Below, piece by piece: positions 54,532 through 64,000 of a stretch of 64,000 nucleotides of DNA. Source of the stretch: Rhizobiaceae bacterium (GTDB taxonomy: Bacteria > Pseudomonadota > Alphaproteobacteria > Rhizobiales > Rhizobiaceae); contig JAEPOG010000001.1 of assembly GCA_017643025.1 (NCBI GenBank), forward strand, positions 1 to 64,000, given 5' to 3'. Numbering within the stretch: position 1 is the stretch's first letter; each line of letters begins with the position of its first letter. Under the pieces are notes generated by a model. That model was not told the origin of the DNA and did no database searches. It was given only the letters and a program-made list of their open reading frames with translations. Made by a program: the position numbers and the translations under genes.

Positions 54532-55515
54532 ATGGCGCGCCAGCTGAATGTCGAGACCGAGCGGTACCCGATCGCCGACGCGTTCGTCATCTCCCGGGGC
54601 GCGAAGACCGAGGCTGCGGTCCTCACCTGTTCCGTCCGCGACGGAGGCGTCACGGGCCGCGGCGAATGCGTGCCCTATGCACGTTATGGCGAGACGCTGG
54701 AGAGCGTATCCGACCAGATTTCAGACGCCGGGCCCGACGTGGCGAACGGGATGGGACGCGCCGACCTGATGTCGGCGATGCGACCGGGAGCAGCGCGTAA
54801 CGCCATCGACTGCGCATTGTGGGATCTGGAAGCCAAGCTTTCCGGCAAGCGGGTGCATCAGTCCGCGTGCCGAATGCCGCCCCGCCCCGTCACGACCGCT
54901 GTCACGATATCTCTGGGCGACCCGGAAACGATGGCCACCCAAGCGCGCGCCAACGCGCACAGGCCGTTGCTCAAGGTGAAGGTCGGTTCCGACAACGACA
55001 TTGCGCGCATTCACGCCGTTGTCGGCGCGGCGCCCAACAGCCGCATCATCCTCGATGCAAACGAAGCGTGGACCGAGGAGAACATCCACGACAACCTCCT
55101 CGCTGCGGCTGAGTACCACGTGGCGCTGGTCGAGCAGCCGCTTCCGGCCGGCAAGGACGCGCTGCTGAACCGTATCCCTCACCCGGTTCCGATCTGTGCC
55201 GACGAGAGCGTGCACACGATGGAAGACCTTGATGCGCTCGCCGGGCTCTACGACGCCGTGAACATCAAGCTGGACAAGGCGGGCGGGCTGACCGCCGCAC
55301 TCGCCCTGCGCGACCGGGCGCGCGAGCTGGGCTTTGGCGTCATGGTCGGCTGCATGGTCGGCACGTCGCTGGCGATGGCGCCAGCTGTTCTGCTGGCGCA
55401 GGAGGCCGACTATGTCGATCTCGACGGGCCGCTGCTGCTGGCTAGGGACCGTTCGCCGGCCCTCACCTATTCAGGGTCTCTGGTTTCGCCGCCCGATCGG
55501 CATCTTTGGGGCTGA
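54532..55515 (+). CDS. dgcA: Dipeptide epimerase (L-Ala-D/L-Glu type), enolase superfamily
   Basis: 327-residue TIM-barrel enzyme of the muconate-lactonizing subgroup. Catalytic KVK is at residues 148-150, metal ligands Asp175 (DANEAW), Glu201 (EQPLP) and Asp224 (CADES), and the second Lys base lies in NIKLDKAGG near 246-249. It probably acts in murein peptide recycling. ATG 54532 follows GGGGAACGG. Its last 53 bases overlap the convergent MFS gene. The DgcA name is by family resemblance. Confidence 0.85.
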   Translation: MARQLNVETERYPIADAFVISRGAKTEAAVLTCSVRDGGVTGRGECVPYARYGETLESVSDQISDAGPDVANGMGRADLMSAMRPGAARNAIDCALWDLEAKLSGKRVHQSACRMPPRPVTTAVTISLGDPETMATQARANAHRPLLKVKVGSDNDIARIHAVVGAAPNSRIILDANEAWTEENIHDNLLAAAEYHVALVEQPLPAGKDALLNRIPHPVPICADESVHTMEDLDALAGLYDAVNIKLDKAGGLTAALALRDRARELGFGVMVGCMVGTSLAMAPAVLLAQEADYVDLDGPLLLARDRSPALTYSGSLVSPPDRHLWG

Positions 55516-56698
55516 TGGCGGCGAGCCCGATGAGCCCGACCCCCGCGGCCGCAGCCGCCGCCATGATGTAGAAGCCACCCACACCATAGGCATCGTAGAT
55601 CGGCCCCGAAAGCAACGTAACGACGGCCATAGACAAGCCGTTGGCGAAGAAAACCAGACCCTGCGCCGAACCGATTTTCTCTTCGCCGACGGTATCCGCG
55701 ATCATCTTGGGAACGCCGACCAGCACGAGGCCGGTGGAGAGCGCGTGCAGGCTCTGGACGGCGAAAAACGCCGCCGCGCCGCCGCCGGCCGGGATAACGA
55801 GCGGGAATGCGATCCATCGCACGACCGCCGCCGCGCCGGCGAGAGCCAGTACGGCCGGGGCCGAGAAGCGCCCGAACAAGCGGCTGAACGCCATCATCAG
55901 AGGCACCTCGATGATGACCGCCCACGCCCATAACCAGCCGATCGTCGCCCCGTCGAGCCCGACAGACTTCCAGTAGATCGAGCCGAAGGCATAGAACAGG
56001 CCGTGGCTTGCATTAATAACGCCGGCGCCAATCGCGATGAGCACGAATGACCGCGTCATCAGCGTCCGCACGCCCTGGCGCAATTCGGCAATCGACAGTG
56101 GCGACGCCTGCCTGGGACGGCCAAGGCGTGGCGCGGACAGCGCCGCGATGAACGACGCGGATAGACAGGCCGAGATCATGAACGGCACGGCCGATGCGCC
56201 GAAATGGGATATCAGCGCTCCCCCGGCCAGATTGGCGGCCAAAAAGGCGACCGAGCCCCATTTGCGGATCGAGGCGTAGTCTGTCCCGAACCGGCGCACG
56301 CCCGACAGGGTCAGCGAGTCGGCGAGCGGTCCAAGTGGCGTCCAGACGATGTGCAGCGCAAGCGACAGCACCAGAAGCCAGAAATAGGTAGGCTCCAGCA
56401 AGTAGCCGAGCGACAGGAAAACCGTCACACCTGCGGCCGCGATCAGGACATGCGCCCGGTCGTTCACCGTGTCGGCGAAGGCGGTGAAGAAGGGCGTCGT
56501 GAAGACGCGCAGGAACAATGGGGCGGACAGGACGAATGCGATCTCGGTCGCGCCCAAACCAAGCGATTCCAGCCACAGCGGGAAGTAGGGCAGATGGATT
56601 CCCATCGGCACGAAGATCGCCGCGACGAGAAGCGACATGCGCAATTCGAAGTGCGGCGGCTTCTCGAAGGCCGGCTGTGCAGTCGCTGGCTCGGACAT
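55463..56698 (-). CDS. MFS transporter, 3-phenylpropionate/HcaT- or LacY-like
   Basis: 411 residues with about 12 membrane helices. The N-terminal GIHLPYFPLWLESLGLGATEIAFVL (in pieces) and the loop motif RRFGTDYASIRKWGS match the MFS_1-like/PPP family, whose members import aromatic acids or sugars with protons. It converges on and overlaps the dipeptide epimerase gene by 53 bases, so transcription of the two may interfere. The substrate is unknown. Confidence 0.9.
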   Translation of the reverse strand: MSEPATAQPAFEKPPHFELRMSLLVAAIFVPMGIHLPYFPLWLESLGLGATEIAFVLSAPLFLRVFTTPFFTAFADTVNDRAHVLIAAAGVTVFLSLGYLLEPTYFWLLVLSLALHIVWTPLGPLADSLTLSGVRRFGTDYASIRKWGSVAFLAANLAGGALISHFGASAVPFMISACLSASFIAALSAPRLGRPRQASPLSIAELRQGVRTLMTRSFVLIAIGAGVINASHGLFYAFGSIYWKSVGLDGATIGWLWAWAVIIEVPLMMAFSRLFGRFSAPAVLALAGAAAVVRWIAFPLVIPAGGGAAAFFAVQSLHALSTGLVLVGVPKMIADTVGEEKIGSAQGLVFFANGLSMAVVTLLSGPIYDAYGVGGFYIMAAAAAAGVGLIGLAAISPKDADRAAKPETLNR

Positions 56699-57018
56699 TG
56701 AACCGGATGGGTTGAATGCCGGATGGGCACCCGGCTTACCAACCGATTAGCACGCCGCGACCGCGCGTCAAACTAGCGGCGCGGTTCGCTCCACGGGCAT
56801 TCGCAGGACCGGCCAAATCACTGACTGGGCAACCCATCGCGCCAAGCCGCCGGGTATGCGCCAGTGCCTTCAGCTTGCACCGGTCCGCCCGAAACCGCAC
56901 CGGGTCGGCAAAGGGATTGGCGTTCCGCATGGCGGCGGCGGGCGGTTCGTCTGCGACCGAGAGAAGGTCTGGCAAAGAGGTCATGCCGGAACACCTGAGA
57001 TGCGTTTGCAGTTTGCGA
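56699..57018. other. 320-base intergenic region with only a doubtful ORF
   Basis: Between the MFS start and the LpxH-like stop, both on the minus strand, there is only a weak 82-codon frame (56984-56736). It has an atypical composition, no domain and a poor ribosome-binding site. It may contain the MFS promoter; I see no clear terminator. Confidence 0.4.
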
Positions 57019-57843
57019 TCAGGCGGCTTCGACTTCGGCCGGCAGCGCGATGGGCACGTTGCGCGAACCGTGCGAAACAGGCTCCTCGGCGCCGAGTACG
57101 TGTTGCCAGCGGATGATCTCGAAGCGTCCGTCTTCGTGCTCGGCGACTGCCGTGCAACTTTCAACCCAGTCGCCCGTGTTGATGTAGCGGATACCGGCAA
57201 TGTCCTCGATTGTTGCGTGGTGGATGTGCCCGCAGATGACGCCGTCCACTTCGCTGCGCTTCGCCTCGTCGACTACAAGCTTCTGGAAGGCGCTGATGAA
57301 ATTGACGGCCTTTTTCACGCGCACCTTCGCCCAGGACGAAAACGACCAGTACGGCATGCCGAAGAGCCGGCGCAGCCGCGCCACGATGCGATTGACGATG
57401 ATCGAGGCGTCGTAGGCGAAGTCACCCAGGTAAGCGAGCCAGCGTACCGAATGCACGATCGAATCGAACTGGTCGCCGTGGATGATGAGAAAGCGCTTGC
57501 CGTCCGCCGAGACATGGACGTCCCGGTCCATCACCACGACGCCGCCGAAATGCACGCCCTGAAACCCGCGGAGGAACTCGTCATGGTTGCCCGCGATGTA
57601 GTTGATCGTGGCGCCCTTGCGCGCCTGGCGCAGCAGCTTCTGCACAACGTCGTTATGCGCCTGCGGCCAGTGCCAGCTTCGCTTCAGGCGCCAGCCGTCG
57701 ACGATGTCCCCGACGAGGTAGATCGTATCGGCCTCGTGATAACGCAGGAAATCGATCAAAAAATCCGCCTTTGCTGGCTTCGAGCCCAGATGGACGTCGG
57801 AGATGAACAGGGTGCGGAAGCGGCGCGGCCGATCAAGGTTCAT
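57019..57843 (-). CDS. Metallophosphoesterase, LpxH-like UDP-2,3-diacylglucosamine diphosphatase
   Basis: 274-residue calcineurin-like phosphoesterase. Metal motifs are DVHLG (residues 14-18), GDIVDGW (near 44-50), GNHDE (near 82-86), HGDQFD and GHIHH. Its pattern matches LpxH-related enzymes cleaving UDP-diacylglucosamine in lipid A synthesis, or similar phosphoesterases. ATG 57843 (MNLDRPRRF) was preferred to 57891. It diverges from the SDR gene. Confidence 0.87.
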   Translation of the reverse strand: MNLDRPRRFRTLFISDVHLGSKPAKADFLIDFLRYHEADTIYLVGDIVDGWRLKRSWHWPQAHNDVVQKLLRQARKGATINYIAGNHDEFLRGFQGVHFGGVVVMDRDVHVSADGKRFLIIHGDQFDSIVHSVRWLAYLGDFAYDASIIVNRIVARLRRLFGMPYWSFSSWAKVRVKKAVNFISAFQKLVVDEAKRSEVDGVICGHIHHATIEDIAGIRYINTGDWVESCTAVAEHEDGRFEIIRWQHVLGAEEPVSHGSRNVPIALPAEVEAA

Positions 57844-57966
57844 GCGAGGACCCGGTGCTTGCTCGAACGCCGGGTCTATGCGTCGATTCACATCACAGGC
57901 TTATGACGGTGGTTGTCAGGCTGGCCGGTGGCGGGCTAACTAGCCGCGCATTGAGGGGGTATCGCC

Positions 57967-58746
57967 TTGGACCTTGGAATTCGTGGAAAATCGGCAATCG
58001 TTTGTGCATCGAGCCGCGGGCTCGGACGCGGCTGCGCGCTGGCGCTGGCGGAGGCCGGATGCGATGTGGTGGTGAATGGCCGCGACGCCGCAAAGCTGGC
58101 GGAAACGGCCGCGGAGATACGCGACCGCTTCGGCGTGACGGTCACAGAGGTGGCCGCCGACGTGGGGAGCGCTGAGGGCCAGCGTGCTCTGCTTGCCGCC
58201 GCCCCTGCCCCGGACATTCTGATCAACAACAATGCCGGCCCGCCGCTCAAGGATTTCCGCGAGCTCGACCGCGAAGCCATGATCGAAGGCGTGAAGCAGA
58301 ACATGATCACGCCCATCGAGCTGATCCAGGCGGTCATCGACGGCATGGCCGAGCGCGGCTTCGGCCGCATCGTCAATATCACCTCGCTGTCGGTGTATCA
58401 GCCCATTGCCGGGCTCGACCTGTCTTCCGGCGCACGCGCCGGGTTGACGGCGTTTCTCGCGGGCGTAGCGCGCAAGGTGGCCGACCGCAACGTCACCATC
58501 AACCACATGCTGCCGGGCAAGTTCGACACCGACCGCATCCGCTCCAATATCCGCCACGGCGCGGAGCGTATGGGCATTTCGATCGAAGAGCGCGAAAAGC
58601 AGCAGATCGCCGAGATCCCGGCCAAACGCTTCGGCACGGCGGAGGAATTCGGGCGCGCCTGCGCCTTCCTCTGCTCGTCGCATGCCGGCTATATCACCGG
58701 CCAGAACCTGAGACTGGACGGCGGCCTTTTCGACGCCGCCTTCTGA
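57967..58746 (+). CDS. SDR-family oxidoreductase without the canonical Tyr-Lys pair
   Basis: 259 residues, Rossmann NAD(P)-binding motif SSRGLGRG at 15-22, NNNAG near 87-91 and catalytic-type Ser140 in NITSLS. The usual YxxxK positions, counted from Ser140, read Ser153 and Arg157 (SSGARAG) instead of Tyr and Lys. Related Tyr-less subgroups exist, so it may have another mechanism or only bind. TTG 57967 is preceded by GAGGGGG eight bases upstream. It precedes the FAH gene by 49 bases. Confidence 0.85.
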   Translation: MDLGIRGKSAIVCASSRGLGRGCALALAEAGCDVVVNGRDAAKLAETAAEIRDRFGVTVTEVAADVGSAEGQRALLAAAPAPDILINNNAGPPLKDFRELDREAMIEGVKQNMITPIELIQAVIDGMAERGFGRIVNITSLSVYQPIAGLDLSSGARAGLTAFLAGVARKVADRNVTINHMLPGKFDTDRIRSNIRHGAERMGISIEEREKQQIAEIPAKRFGTAEEFGRACAFLCSSHAGYITGQNLRLDGGLFDAAF

Positions 58747-58795
58747 GCGGCATGCCGCCATCGGCGGTGCGTGATATCCAGCGAGGAGAAATCGA

Positions 58796-59638
58796 ATGAA
58801 ACTGCTGCGAGTGGGCGATAAGGGCGGCGAGCGGCCCGCTGTTCTCGATGGTTCGGGCGTAGCCCGCGACGTATCGACCATCGTCAGCGATTTTTCACCG
58901 GAAACGCTTTCCTTCGACCTTCTCGACACGCTGAAGGGCGCGGACCTCGCTTCGCTCCCCGCATTGCCGGCAGATGCCCGCATCGGATCGCCGGTGTCGC
59001 GCACCGGCCATTTCATCGCGATCGGCCTGAACTATGCCGATCACGCCGCCGAGACAGGCGCGGCGATCCCCGCCGAGCCGATCGTCTTTTCCAAGGCGCC
59101 GAGCTGCCTGTCTGGCCCGAATGACGACGTGCTGCTGCCGAAAGGTTCGGTAAAGACCGATTGGGAAGTCGAGCTTGCCGTCGTCATTGGCAAGACCTGC
59201 GACTATGTCAGCGAGGCGGACGCGCTGAGCCACGTTCTCGGATATGCGCTCTGCAACGACGTTTCCGAGCGCGAGTATCAGGCAGAGCGCGGCGGCCAGT
59301 GGATCAAGGGCAAAAGCGCCCCGACCTTCGGCCCGCTCGGACCTTGGCTGGTCACCGCCGATGAAGTGCCGGACCCGCAGGCGCTCGACATGTTCCTCGA
59401 CGTCAATGGCGAAAAGCGGCAGCGCGGCAACACGAACACCATGATCTTTTCCGTCGCCAAGATCGTGTCCTATCTCTCGGAATTCATGCGGCTTGAGCCC
59501 GGCGACGTGATCACGACCGGCACGCCGCCCGGTGTCGGGCTGGGCCACAAGCCGCCCATTTTCCTCAAGGCGGGCGACACGATGCGGCTGGGCGTCGCCG
59601 GACTGGGCGAGCAGAACCAGAAGGTCGTGGCGCGCTGA
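58796..59638 (+). CDS. Fumarylacetoacetate hydrolase family protein
   Basis: 280-residue metal-dependent enzyme. Characteristic stretches are IGLNYADHAAE (near 75-85), metal-ligand WEVELAVVIGK (Asp/Glu ligands near 120-130), GYALCNDVSERE, and IITTGTPPGVGLG-like VITTGTPPGVG near 239-249. Members cleave or hydrate acylpyruvates and ring-fission products in aromatic catabolism. GAGGAG precedes ATG 58796. It is probably cotranscribed with the SDR. Confidence 0.92.
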   Translation: MKLLRVGDKGGERPAVLDGSGVARDVSTIVSDFSPETLSFDLLDTLKGADLASLPALPADARIGSPVSRTGHFIAIGLNYADHAAETGAAIPAEPIVFSKAPSCLSGPNDDVLLPKGSVKTDWEVELAVVIGKTCDYVSEADALSHVLGYALCNDVSEREYQAERGGQWIKGKSAPTFGPLGPWLVTADEVPDPQALDMFLDVNGEKRQRGNTNTMIFSVAKIVSYLSEFMRLEPGDVITTGTPPGVGLGHKPPIFLKAGDTMRLGVAGLGEQNQKVVAR

Positions 59639-59666
59639 GGCGCGGACGAGTGAAGGCGACAGCCGG

Positions 59667-61976
59667 ATGACCGGAACCGACAAGAAGGCCCCGCGCTTTT
59701 CCGATTTCGAGGAATCCGCCCTCTTTTTTCATCGTCATCCGGTGCCCGGAAAGCTCGCGATCCAGGCCACCAAGCCGCTTGGCAATCAGCGCGACCTTGC
59801 GCTGGCCTATTCGCCGGGCGTCGCGGCGCCGTGTCTGGCGATCGAGGCCGACCCCGCCAAGGCGGCGGACTACACGGCGCGCGGCAACCTCGTCGCCGTC
59901 ATTTCCAACGGTTCGGCAGTCCTCGGCCTCGGAAACATAGGTCCCCTCGCCTCCAAGCCGGTGATGGAGGGCAAGGCCGTCCTGTTCAAGAAATTCGCCG
60001 GCATCGATGTGTTCGACATCGAAGTCGATGCGCCGACGGTCGATCGCATGGTCGAGACGATTTCGGCGCTGGAGCCCACCTTCGGCGGCATCAACCTCGA
60101 AGACATCAAGGCGCCCGAGTGCTTCGAGGTGGAGGAGCAGCTTAAGGCGCGCATGGACATTCCGGTCTTCCATGACGACCAGCATGGCACGGCGATCATC
60201 GTCGCCGCCTGCGTCATCAACGCCCTCGAACTGGCGGGCAAGGATATCGGCGCCGTCAAGATCGTGACGTCCGGCGCGGGCGCGGCGGCCCTCGCCTGCG
60301 TCAACCTGCTGGTCTCGCTCGGCGCCAATCCGGACAATATCTGGCTTACCGACCGCCACGGCGTCGCCTGGCGCGGGCGCACCGAGGAAATGGACCGCTG
60401 GAAGGAGCCTTACCTAAAGGACACCGACGCACGCGTGCTGGCCGACGTCATCGGTGGCGCAGATGTGTTTCTCGGGCTGTCCGCCGCCGGCGTGTTGAAG
60501 CCGGAATTGCTCAAGGACATGGCTGAAAAGCCGCTTGTCATGGCGCTCGCCAACCCGACACCGGAGATCATGCCGGATGTCGCGCGCGAGGCGCGGCCGG
60601 ATGCGATGATCTGCACCGGCAGGTCCGATTTTCCCAATCAGGTCAACAACGTATTGTGTTTTCCTTACATTTTTCGCGGGGCGCTGGATGTAGGCGCTAC
60701 GGCGATCAACGAGGAAATGAAGATGGCGGCCGTCCGCGCCATCGCAGCGCTCGCCCGCGAGGAGCCTTCCGATGTCGCGGCCCGCGCCTATTCGGGCGAG
60801 ACGCCAATCTTCGGGCCTGATTTCCTCATCCCCTCGCCCTTCGATCCGCGCCTCATCCTGCGCATTGCGCCGGCCGTGGCGAAGGCTGCTTGCGACAGCG
60901 GCGTCGCGACGCGCCCGATCGAGGACATGGACGCCTATGTCGACCGGCTGACGCGCTTCGTCTTCCGCTCCGGGCTGGTGATGAAACCAGTCTTCTCGGC
61001 AGCCAGGCAGTCCGGCGGCAAGCGGGTGGTCTATGCCGACGGTGAGGACGAGCGCGTGCTGCGCGCCGCGCAGGTCGTGCTGGAGGAAGGGGTTGCGACG
61101 CCGATTCTCATCGGGCGGCCGCAGGTCGTGGAGACCAGGCTCAAGCGCTACGGGCTGAAGATCCGGCCGGGAACCGACTTCGAGTTGGTCAATCCCGAAG
61201 ACGACCCGCGCTACCGCGATTATGTCGACCTTCTCGTCAAGCTGGCGGGCCGCCGCGGCATCACGCCCGAGGCCGCGCGAACGCTGGTTCGCACGAACAC
61301 CACCGTTATCGCCTCGCTTGCGCTGGTGCGCGGCGAGGCGGACGCCATGATATGCGGCCTGGAAGGCCGTTTCGAGCGCCATCTGCGCCATGTCGAGGTG
61401 ATCGTCGGCCGGCGCGAGGATGCGCGAGACTTTTCCGCGCTCTCGATGCTGATCTCGGATCGCGGTTCGACCTTTCTTACCGACACCTATGTCACGGTCG
61501 ATCCTACAGCCGATGAAATCGCCGAAATGGCGATCCTCGCAGCCGAGGAAATCCGCCGCTTCGGGCTGGAACCGAAGGCCGCGCTCCTGTCGCATTCCAA
61601 TTTCGGCTCGCGCGATTCCGCCAGTGCGCTGAAGATGCGGTCTGCGGCGGCAAAGCTGCGCAAGCTCGCGCCAGACCTGCAAGCGGATGGCGAAATGCAC
61701 GGCGATTCCGCCCTTTCGGTCGAGCTGCGCAACCGCGTCCACCCGCATTCCCTGCTGGAGGGCGAAGCCAATTTGCTGGTCTTCCCCAATCTCGATTCGG
61801 CGAACATTGCCCTGACAACGATCAAGGCAATGACCGAGGCGCTGCATGTCGGCCCGATATTGCTCGGAACGCGCTTGCCGGCCCACATTCTTACGCCTTC
61901 GGTCACCTCGCGCGGCGTGGTCAACATGACCGCTCTTGCCGTGGTCGAAGCGGCGCAGCGGGACTCCGACCGCTAA
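59667..61976 (+). CDS. maeB: NADP-dependent malic enzyme with C-terminal phosphotransacetylase-like domain
   Basis: 769 residues. The malic enzyme domain (about 1-430) carries the catalytic Tyr in [10 protein letters not shown], Lys in [12 protein letters not shown] and the metal-binding DDQHGTA; the nucleotide site is GAGAAALAC. The PTA-like domain (about 440-769) is probably regulatory (acetyl-CoA sensing), as in rhizobial Tme/Dme. It makes pyruvate and NADPH from malate. ATG 59667 was chosen; the frame is open upstream, overlapping the FAH gene. Confidence 0.93.
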   Translation: MTGTDKKAPRFSDFEESALFFHRHPVPGKLAIQATKPLGNQRDLALAYSPGVAAPCLAIEADPAKAADYTARGNLVAVISNGSAVLGLGNIGPLASKPVMEGKAVLFKKFAGIDVFDIEVDAPTVDRMVETISALEPTFGGINLEDIKAPECFEVEEQLKARMDIPVFHDDQHGTAIIVAACVINALELAGKDIGAVKIVTSGAGAAALACVNLLVSLGANPDNIWLTDRHGVAWRGRTEEMDRWKEPYLKDTDARVLADVIGGADVFLGLSAAGVLKPELLKDMAEKPLVMALANPTPEIMPDVAREARPDAMICTGRSDFPNQVNNVLCFPYIFRGALDVGATAINEEMKMAAVRAIAALAREEPSDVAARAYSGETPIFGPDFLIPSPFDPRLILRIAPAVAKAACDSGVATRPIEDMDAYVDRLTRFVFRSGLVMKPVFSAARQSGGKRVVYADGEDERVLRAAQVVLEEGVATPILIGRPQVVETRLKRYGLKIRPGTDFELVNPEDDPRYRDYVDLLVKLAGRRGITPEAARTLVRTNTTVIASLALVRGEADAMICGLEGRFERHLRHVEVIVGRREDARDFSALSMLISDRGSTFLTDTYVTVDPTADEIAEMAILAAEEIRRFGLEPKAALLSHSNFGSRDSASALKMRSAAAKLRKLAPDLQADGEMHGDSALSVELRNRVHPHSLLEGEANLLVFPNLDSANIALTTIKAMTEALHVGPILLGTRLPAHILTPSVTSRGVVNMTALAVVEAAQRDSDR

Positions 61977-62061
61977 GGTCAATCAAAGGTTAACCCGTCC
62001 GGTCTATGCATGGTCATGGCCTCGTGCGCCACAAGGTGCACGCTTATCTGGCGATGGACCC

Positions 62062-63234
62062 ATGCGGCGAATTTCGACTGGCATCGGACTGCTTGTAACC
62101 GCCGGCCTGCTGGCCACGGTGATCGCTGGTCCGCCCGCTTTTGCAGACCGGTCGCAGTGCAGCGACCTCGAAGCGCAACTGGCGTCCGTCTCGCAAGGCA
62201 GCAGCCGCGCCAATATCCGCCGATACGAACGCGCCATTATCAGCCAGAAGCAACAGCTCGAACGTGCGATGAACAGGCAGCAGAATGCCGGTTGCTCGAC
62301 TTTCTTCTCGGCGGTCAAGCCGCATTGCAGCGACATCCGCTCCACCGTTTCCCGGATGGAGCGCAACCTACTGTCGCTGCAGCGGACAAGGAACGAGTTG
62401 TCCGGCGGCAATGCGTCAGCCGAGACTGCGCGCATCCAGGCGGCGCTCAACGCGAATGGCTGTCGCGGCACGACGACTGCAAGCAACGAAGACCAGCGGC
62501 AACCCGTTACGCTGTTCGGCCGCCTGTTTGGCGCCCGTGAATCCGAAAGGCGCCCAACGCGCGAGCCCGAAGGCGCTGAGGAACAGACGTCCGCCGGAAG
62601 AATACCCACACGACCAAGAACCCCCGCTCCGGGCAACTACCGCACGCTCTGCGTGCGCACCTGTGACGGATACTTCTTCCCGATTGCCTATTCGTCCTCG
62701 CCAGGGCTGTTCGACCGCGACTTCAAGGCCTGCCAGGCGATGTGCCCCGGCACGGAGGTCGAGCTCTACCACCACCGGGTACCCGACGAAGAGACGGATG
62801 CCATGATCTCCTCGGTCAGCGGCGAACCGTACACCGATCTGGCATCGGCCTTCCTTTATCGCGATCCCGACTATCAGCGCGCATCGTCGTGCCAGTGCAA
62901 CCCGCCCAAGGATTTCAGCGTGATCGCCGGCGACTTGCCCAAGCAGTCCGAAGCTGAAGAGGAAGGTGCCAACCGGCAGGCCGTCATATTGCCGGAACCG
63001 CTGTCGCGGCCCGATCCAGCCGAGGATCCGGAGGCCCGTGCCAACCGTGAAGGCGGCCTGACGCCCGCGGCGATTGCCGAACTGCTTGCGCCTACAACCA
63101 CCGTGAAAACGGCCTCGGCGGTGCCGGAAGAGCCTGCGGCCGAGCGCCGCGTCAGGGTCGTCGGGCCAGCGTTTCTTCCCGACCCAGAAGCGGCAATAGA
63201 TCTGCGAGCTCCGGGCCGGACGGAACTCCGGTAA
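62062..63234 (+). CDS. Secreted DUF2865-like protein
   Basis: 390 residues with a signal peptide (about residues 1-29, ending PAFA). A helical Cys-containing N-terminal part follows (residues 30-140), then a conserved Cys-rich domain (about 190-280; [24 protein letters not shown]) and a low-complexity Pro/Glu-rich tail. This fits the Rhizobiales family DUF2865, of unknown function. The coding end overlaps gltX by 83 bases. Confidence 0.82.
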   Translation: MRRISTGIGLLVTAGLLATVIAGPPAFADRSQCSDLEAQLASVSQGSSRANIRRYERAIISQKQQLERAMNRQQNAGCSTFFSAVKPHCSDIRSTVSRMERNLLSLQRTRNELSGGNASAETARIQAALNANGCRGTTTASNEDQRQPVTLFGRLFGARESERRPTREPEGAEEQTSAGRIPTRPRTPAPGNYRTLCVRTCDGYFFPIAYSSSPGLFDRDFKACQAMCPGTEVELYHHRVPDEETDAMISSVSGEPYTDLASAFLYRDPDYQRASSCQCNPPKDFSVIAGDLPKQSEAEEEGANRQAVILPEPLSRPDPAEDPEARANREGGLTPAAIAELLAPTTTVKTASAVPEEPAAERRVRVVGPAFLPDPEAAIDLRAPGRTELR

Positions 63235-64000
63235 GCGCAAGCCGCAGCGGCGCGAACAGAGCTTTCCCTTTCCGGCCGGTTTCCTGCTTGACCGTGTCGG
63301 TCCACTGTTTCCAGGTTTCGCGGTCCCACGGCTCCGGCGGCAGCAGGTCGAAGGCTTCGCGGACAAACGCCTCGTCTTGGGGATCGAGAACAGCCGCCGC
63401 GTCGGGGCCGCGAGTCACAATCGTCCACCAGCCACGCGCATCATTGAGCAGTTCGATGTTGCCGCGAACGGCGATCCAGAACGGCTCCGCCTTGGGTCCT
63501 TCAATGCCTAGCGCGGCCAGACGTTCGCGTGCGGCATCGAAGGGCATGTCACGCAGCAGAGCCCGGTTCAGCACGACCAGTTCGGCTGGATCGAACTTGG
63601 CAGCGCTCTTCGAACTGCTTGAAATGTCGAAATCGGCGATCAGCGCCGCCATATCCGGCTTCGCTGACACCGCCTCCGAGGTGCCGATCAGCGTCGCCAA
63701 GGAGGCCACCGACATGGCTTCGATGCCATCCTCGCGCAGTTTCCTGATCGACAACGCGCCGGTTCGTTTGGAAAGTCCCTCGCCGCTTGCGGTGGTCAGC
63801 AGATTGTGGTGCCCGAAAGCCGGTTCAGTCGCTCCCAGAGCACGGAACAACGCGATCTGCGCACCTGTATTCGTGATGTGATCGTCGCCACGGATGACAT
63901 GCGTGACGCCCATGTCGATGTCATCGACCACCGACGGCAGCGTGTAGAGATAGCTGCCATCCTCGCGCACCAGGACCGGGTCGGACAGCGAGGCGAGGTC
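63152..64000 (-). CDS. gltX: Glutamyl-tRNA synthetase, C-terminal part (partial)
   Basis: The frame runs off the right edge; about 283 C-terminal residues are visible. The catalytic-domain end has [11 protein letters not shown] and the KMSKS-like [10 protein letters not shown]. The anticodon-binding helical region follows (about the last 170 residues, ending [10 protein letters not shown]). The N-terminal catalytic half lies beyond 64000. It overlaps the convergent DUF2865-like gene. Confidence 0.93.
   Translation of the reverse strand, partial: DLASLSDPVLVREDGSYLYTLPSVVDDIDMGVTHVIRGDDHITNTGAQIALFRALGATEPAFGHHNLLTTASGEGLSKRTGALSIRKLREDGIEAMSVASLATLIGTSEAVSAKPDMAALIADFDISSSSKSAAKFDPAELVVLNRALLRDMPFDAARERLAALGIEGPKAEPFWIAVRGNIELLNDARGWWTIVTRGPDAAAVLDPQDEAFVREAFDLLPPEPWDRETWKQWTDTVKQETGRKGKALFAPLRLALTGVPSGPELADLLPLLGREETLARRP

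Noticed and set aside
56736..56984. 82-codon minus-strand frame between the MFS and LpxH-like genes
   Set aside because: No ribosome-binding site, no recognisable fold and atypical composition; kept only as an intergenic note.
1..64000. CRISPR arrays, rRNA genes, intact insertion sequences, replication origin
   Set aside because: No regularly spaced direct repeats, rRNA signatures, transposase motifs or origin-type boxes were seen on reading the window.

Overview
The window is GC-rich, densely packed chromosomal DNA. It looks like an alphaproteobacterium of the Rhizobiales (Hyphomicrobiales), probably near Mesorhizobium/Phyllobacteriaceae. This rests on the protein sequences, an Irr/ICE-like iron box upstream of a suf operon that begins with an extra cysteine desulfurase, a malic enzyme fused to a phosphotransacetylase-like domain, a giant coiled-coil protein resembling the growth-pole-ring family, and many ABC and TRAP uptake operons. 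I ran no searches, so the taxonomic level is inference.

Layout. (1) 1-5.4 kb: a sugar-uptake operon with the tail of a binding protein, two MalF/MalG-type permeases, an atypical ROK kinase, a GntR/UTRA regulator, a SIS-domain protein and a UgpC/MsmK-type ATPase. Several genes overlap by ATGA. (2) 5.5-14.5 kb: an IclR regulator divergent from a D-cysteine desulfhydrase-type PLP enzyme, a complete dipeptide-type ABC importer, an amidohydrolase and a RidA-like protein. Two similar palindromic sites in tandem lie in the divergent promoter. (3) 14.5-15.3 kb: the C-terminal stump of a tyrosine recombinase next to the 3' end of tRNA-Gly, followed by tRNA-Tyr. This suggests that blocks 1-2 are, or border, an island inserted at tRNA-Gly. 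(4) 15.4-19.2 kb: rlmB, small membrane or secreted proteins and an RhlE-type helicase. (5) 19.4-29.2 kb: a second catabolic block with an AbgB-like M20 hydrolase, a ThDP enzyme, a TAXI-TRAP transporter, an IclR regulator, an ACMSD-like amidohydrolase and a flavin monooxygenase. It ends five bases from the 3' end of tRNA-Thr. (6) 29.3-39.5 kb: nadK, a second DEAD-box helicase, a TfoX-like protein and the suf Fe-S assembly operon (iscS-like, sufB, a 52-residue membrane ORF, sufC, sufD, sufS, sufT-like, sufA).

(7) 39.6-45.6 kb: an alpha/beta hydrolase, a PaiB-like protein, tyrS, folP-folB-folK, a secreted DUF922-like protein, a [2Fe-2S] ferredoxin and an Hpt protein. (8) 45.9-50.4 kb: the 1338-residue coiled-coil membrane protein and a small unknown. 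(9) 50.4-54.5 kb: an Mla-type lipid transport operon (STAS-MlaE, MlaF, MlaD, PqiC-like lipoprotein). (10) 54.5-64 kb: dipeptide epimerase, MFS transporter, LpxH-like phosphoesterase, an SDR without the catalytic Tyr/Lys, an FAH-family hydrolase, maeB, a DUF2865-like secreted protein and the C-terminal part of gltX.

No CRISPR array, rRNA operon or intact insertion sequence was seen. The strongest candidates for new biology are the two uncharacterised catabolic blocks abutting tRNA genes, their palindromic operator candidates, the 52-codon gene embedded in suf, and the shortened growth-pole-ring-like protein.
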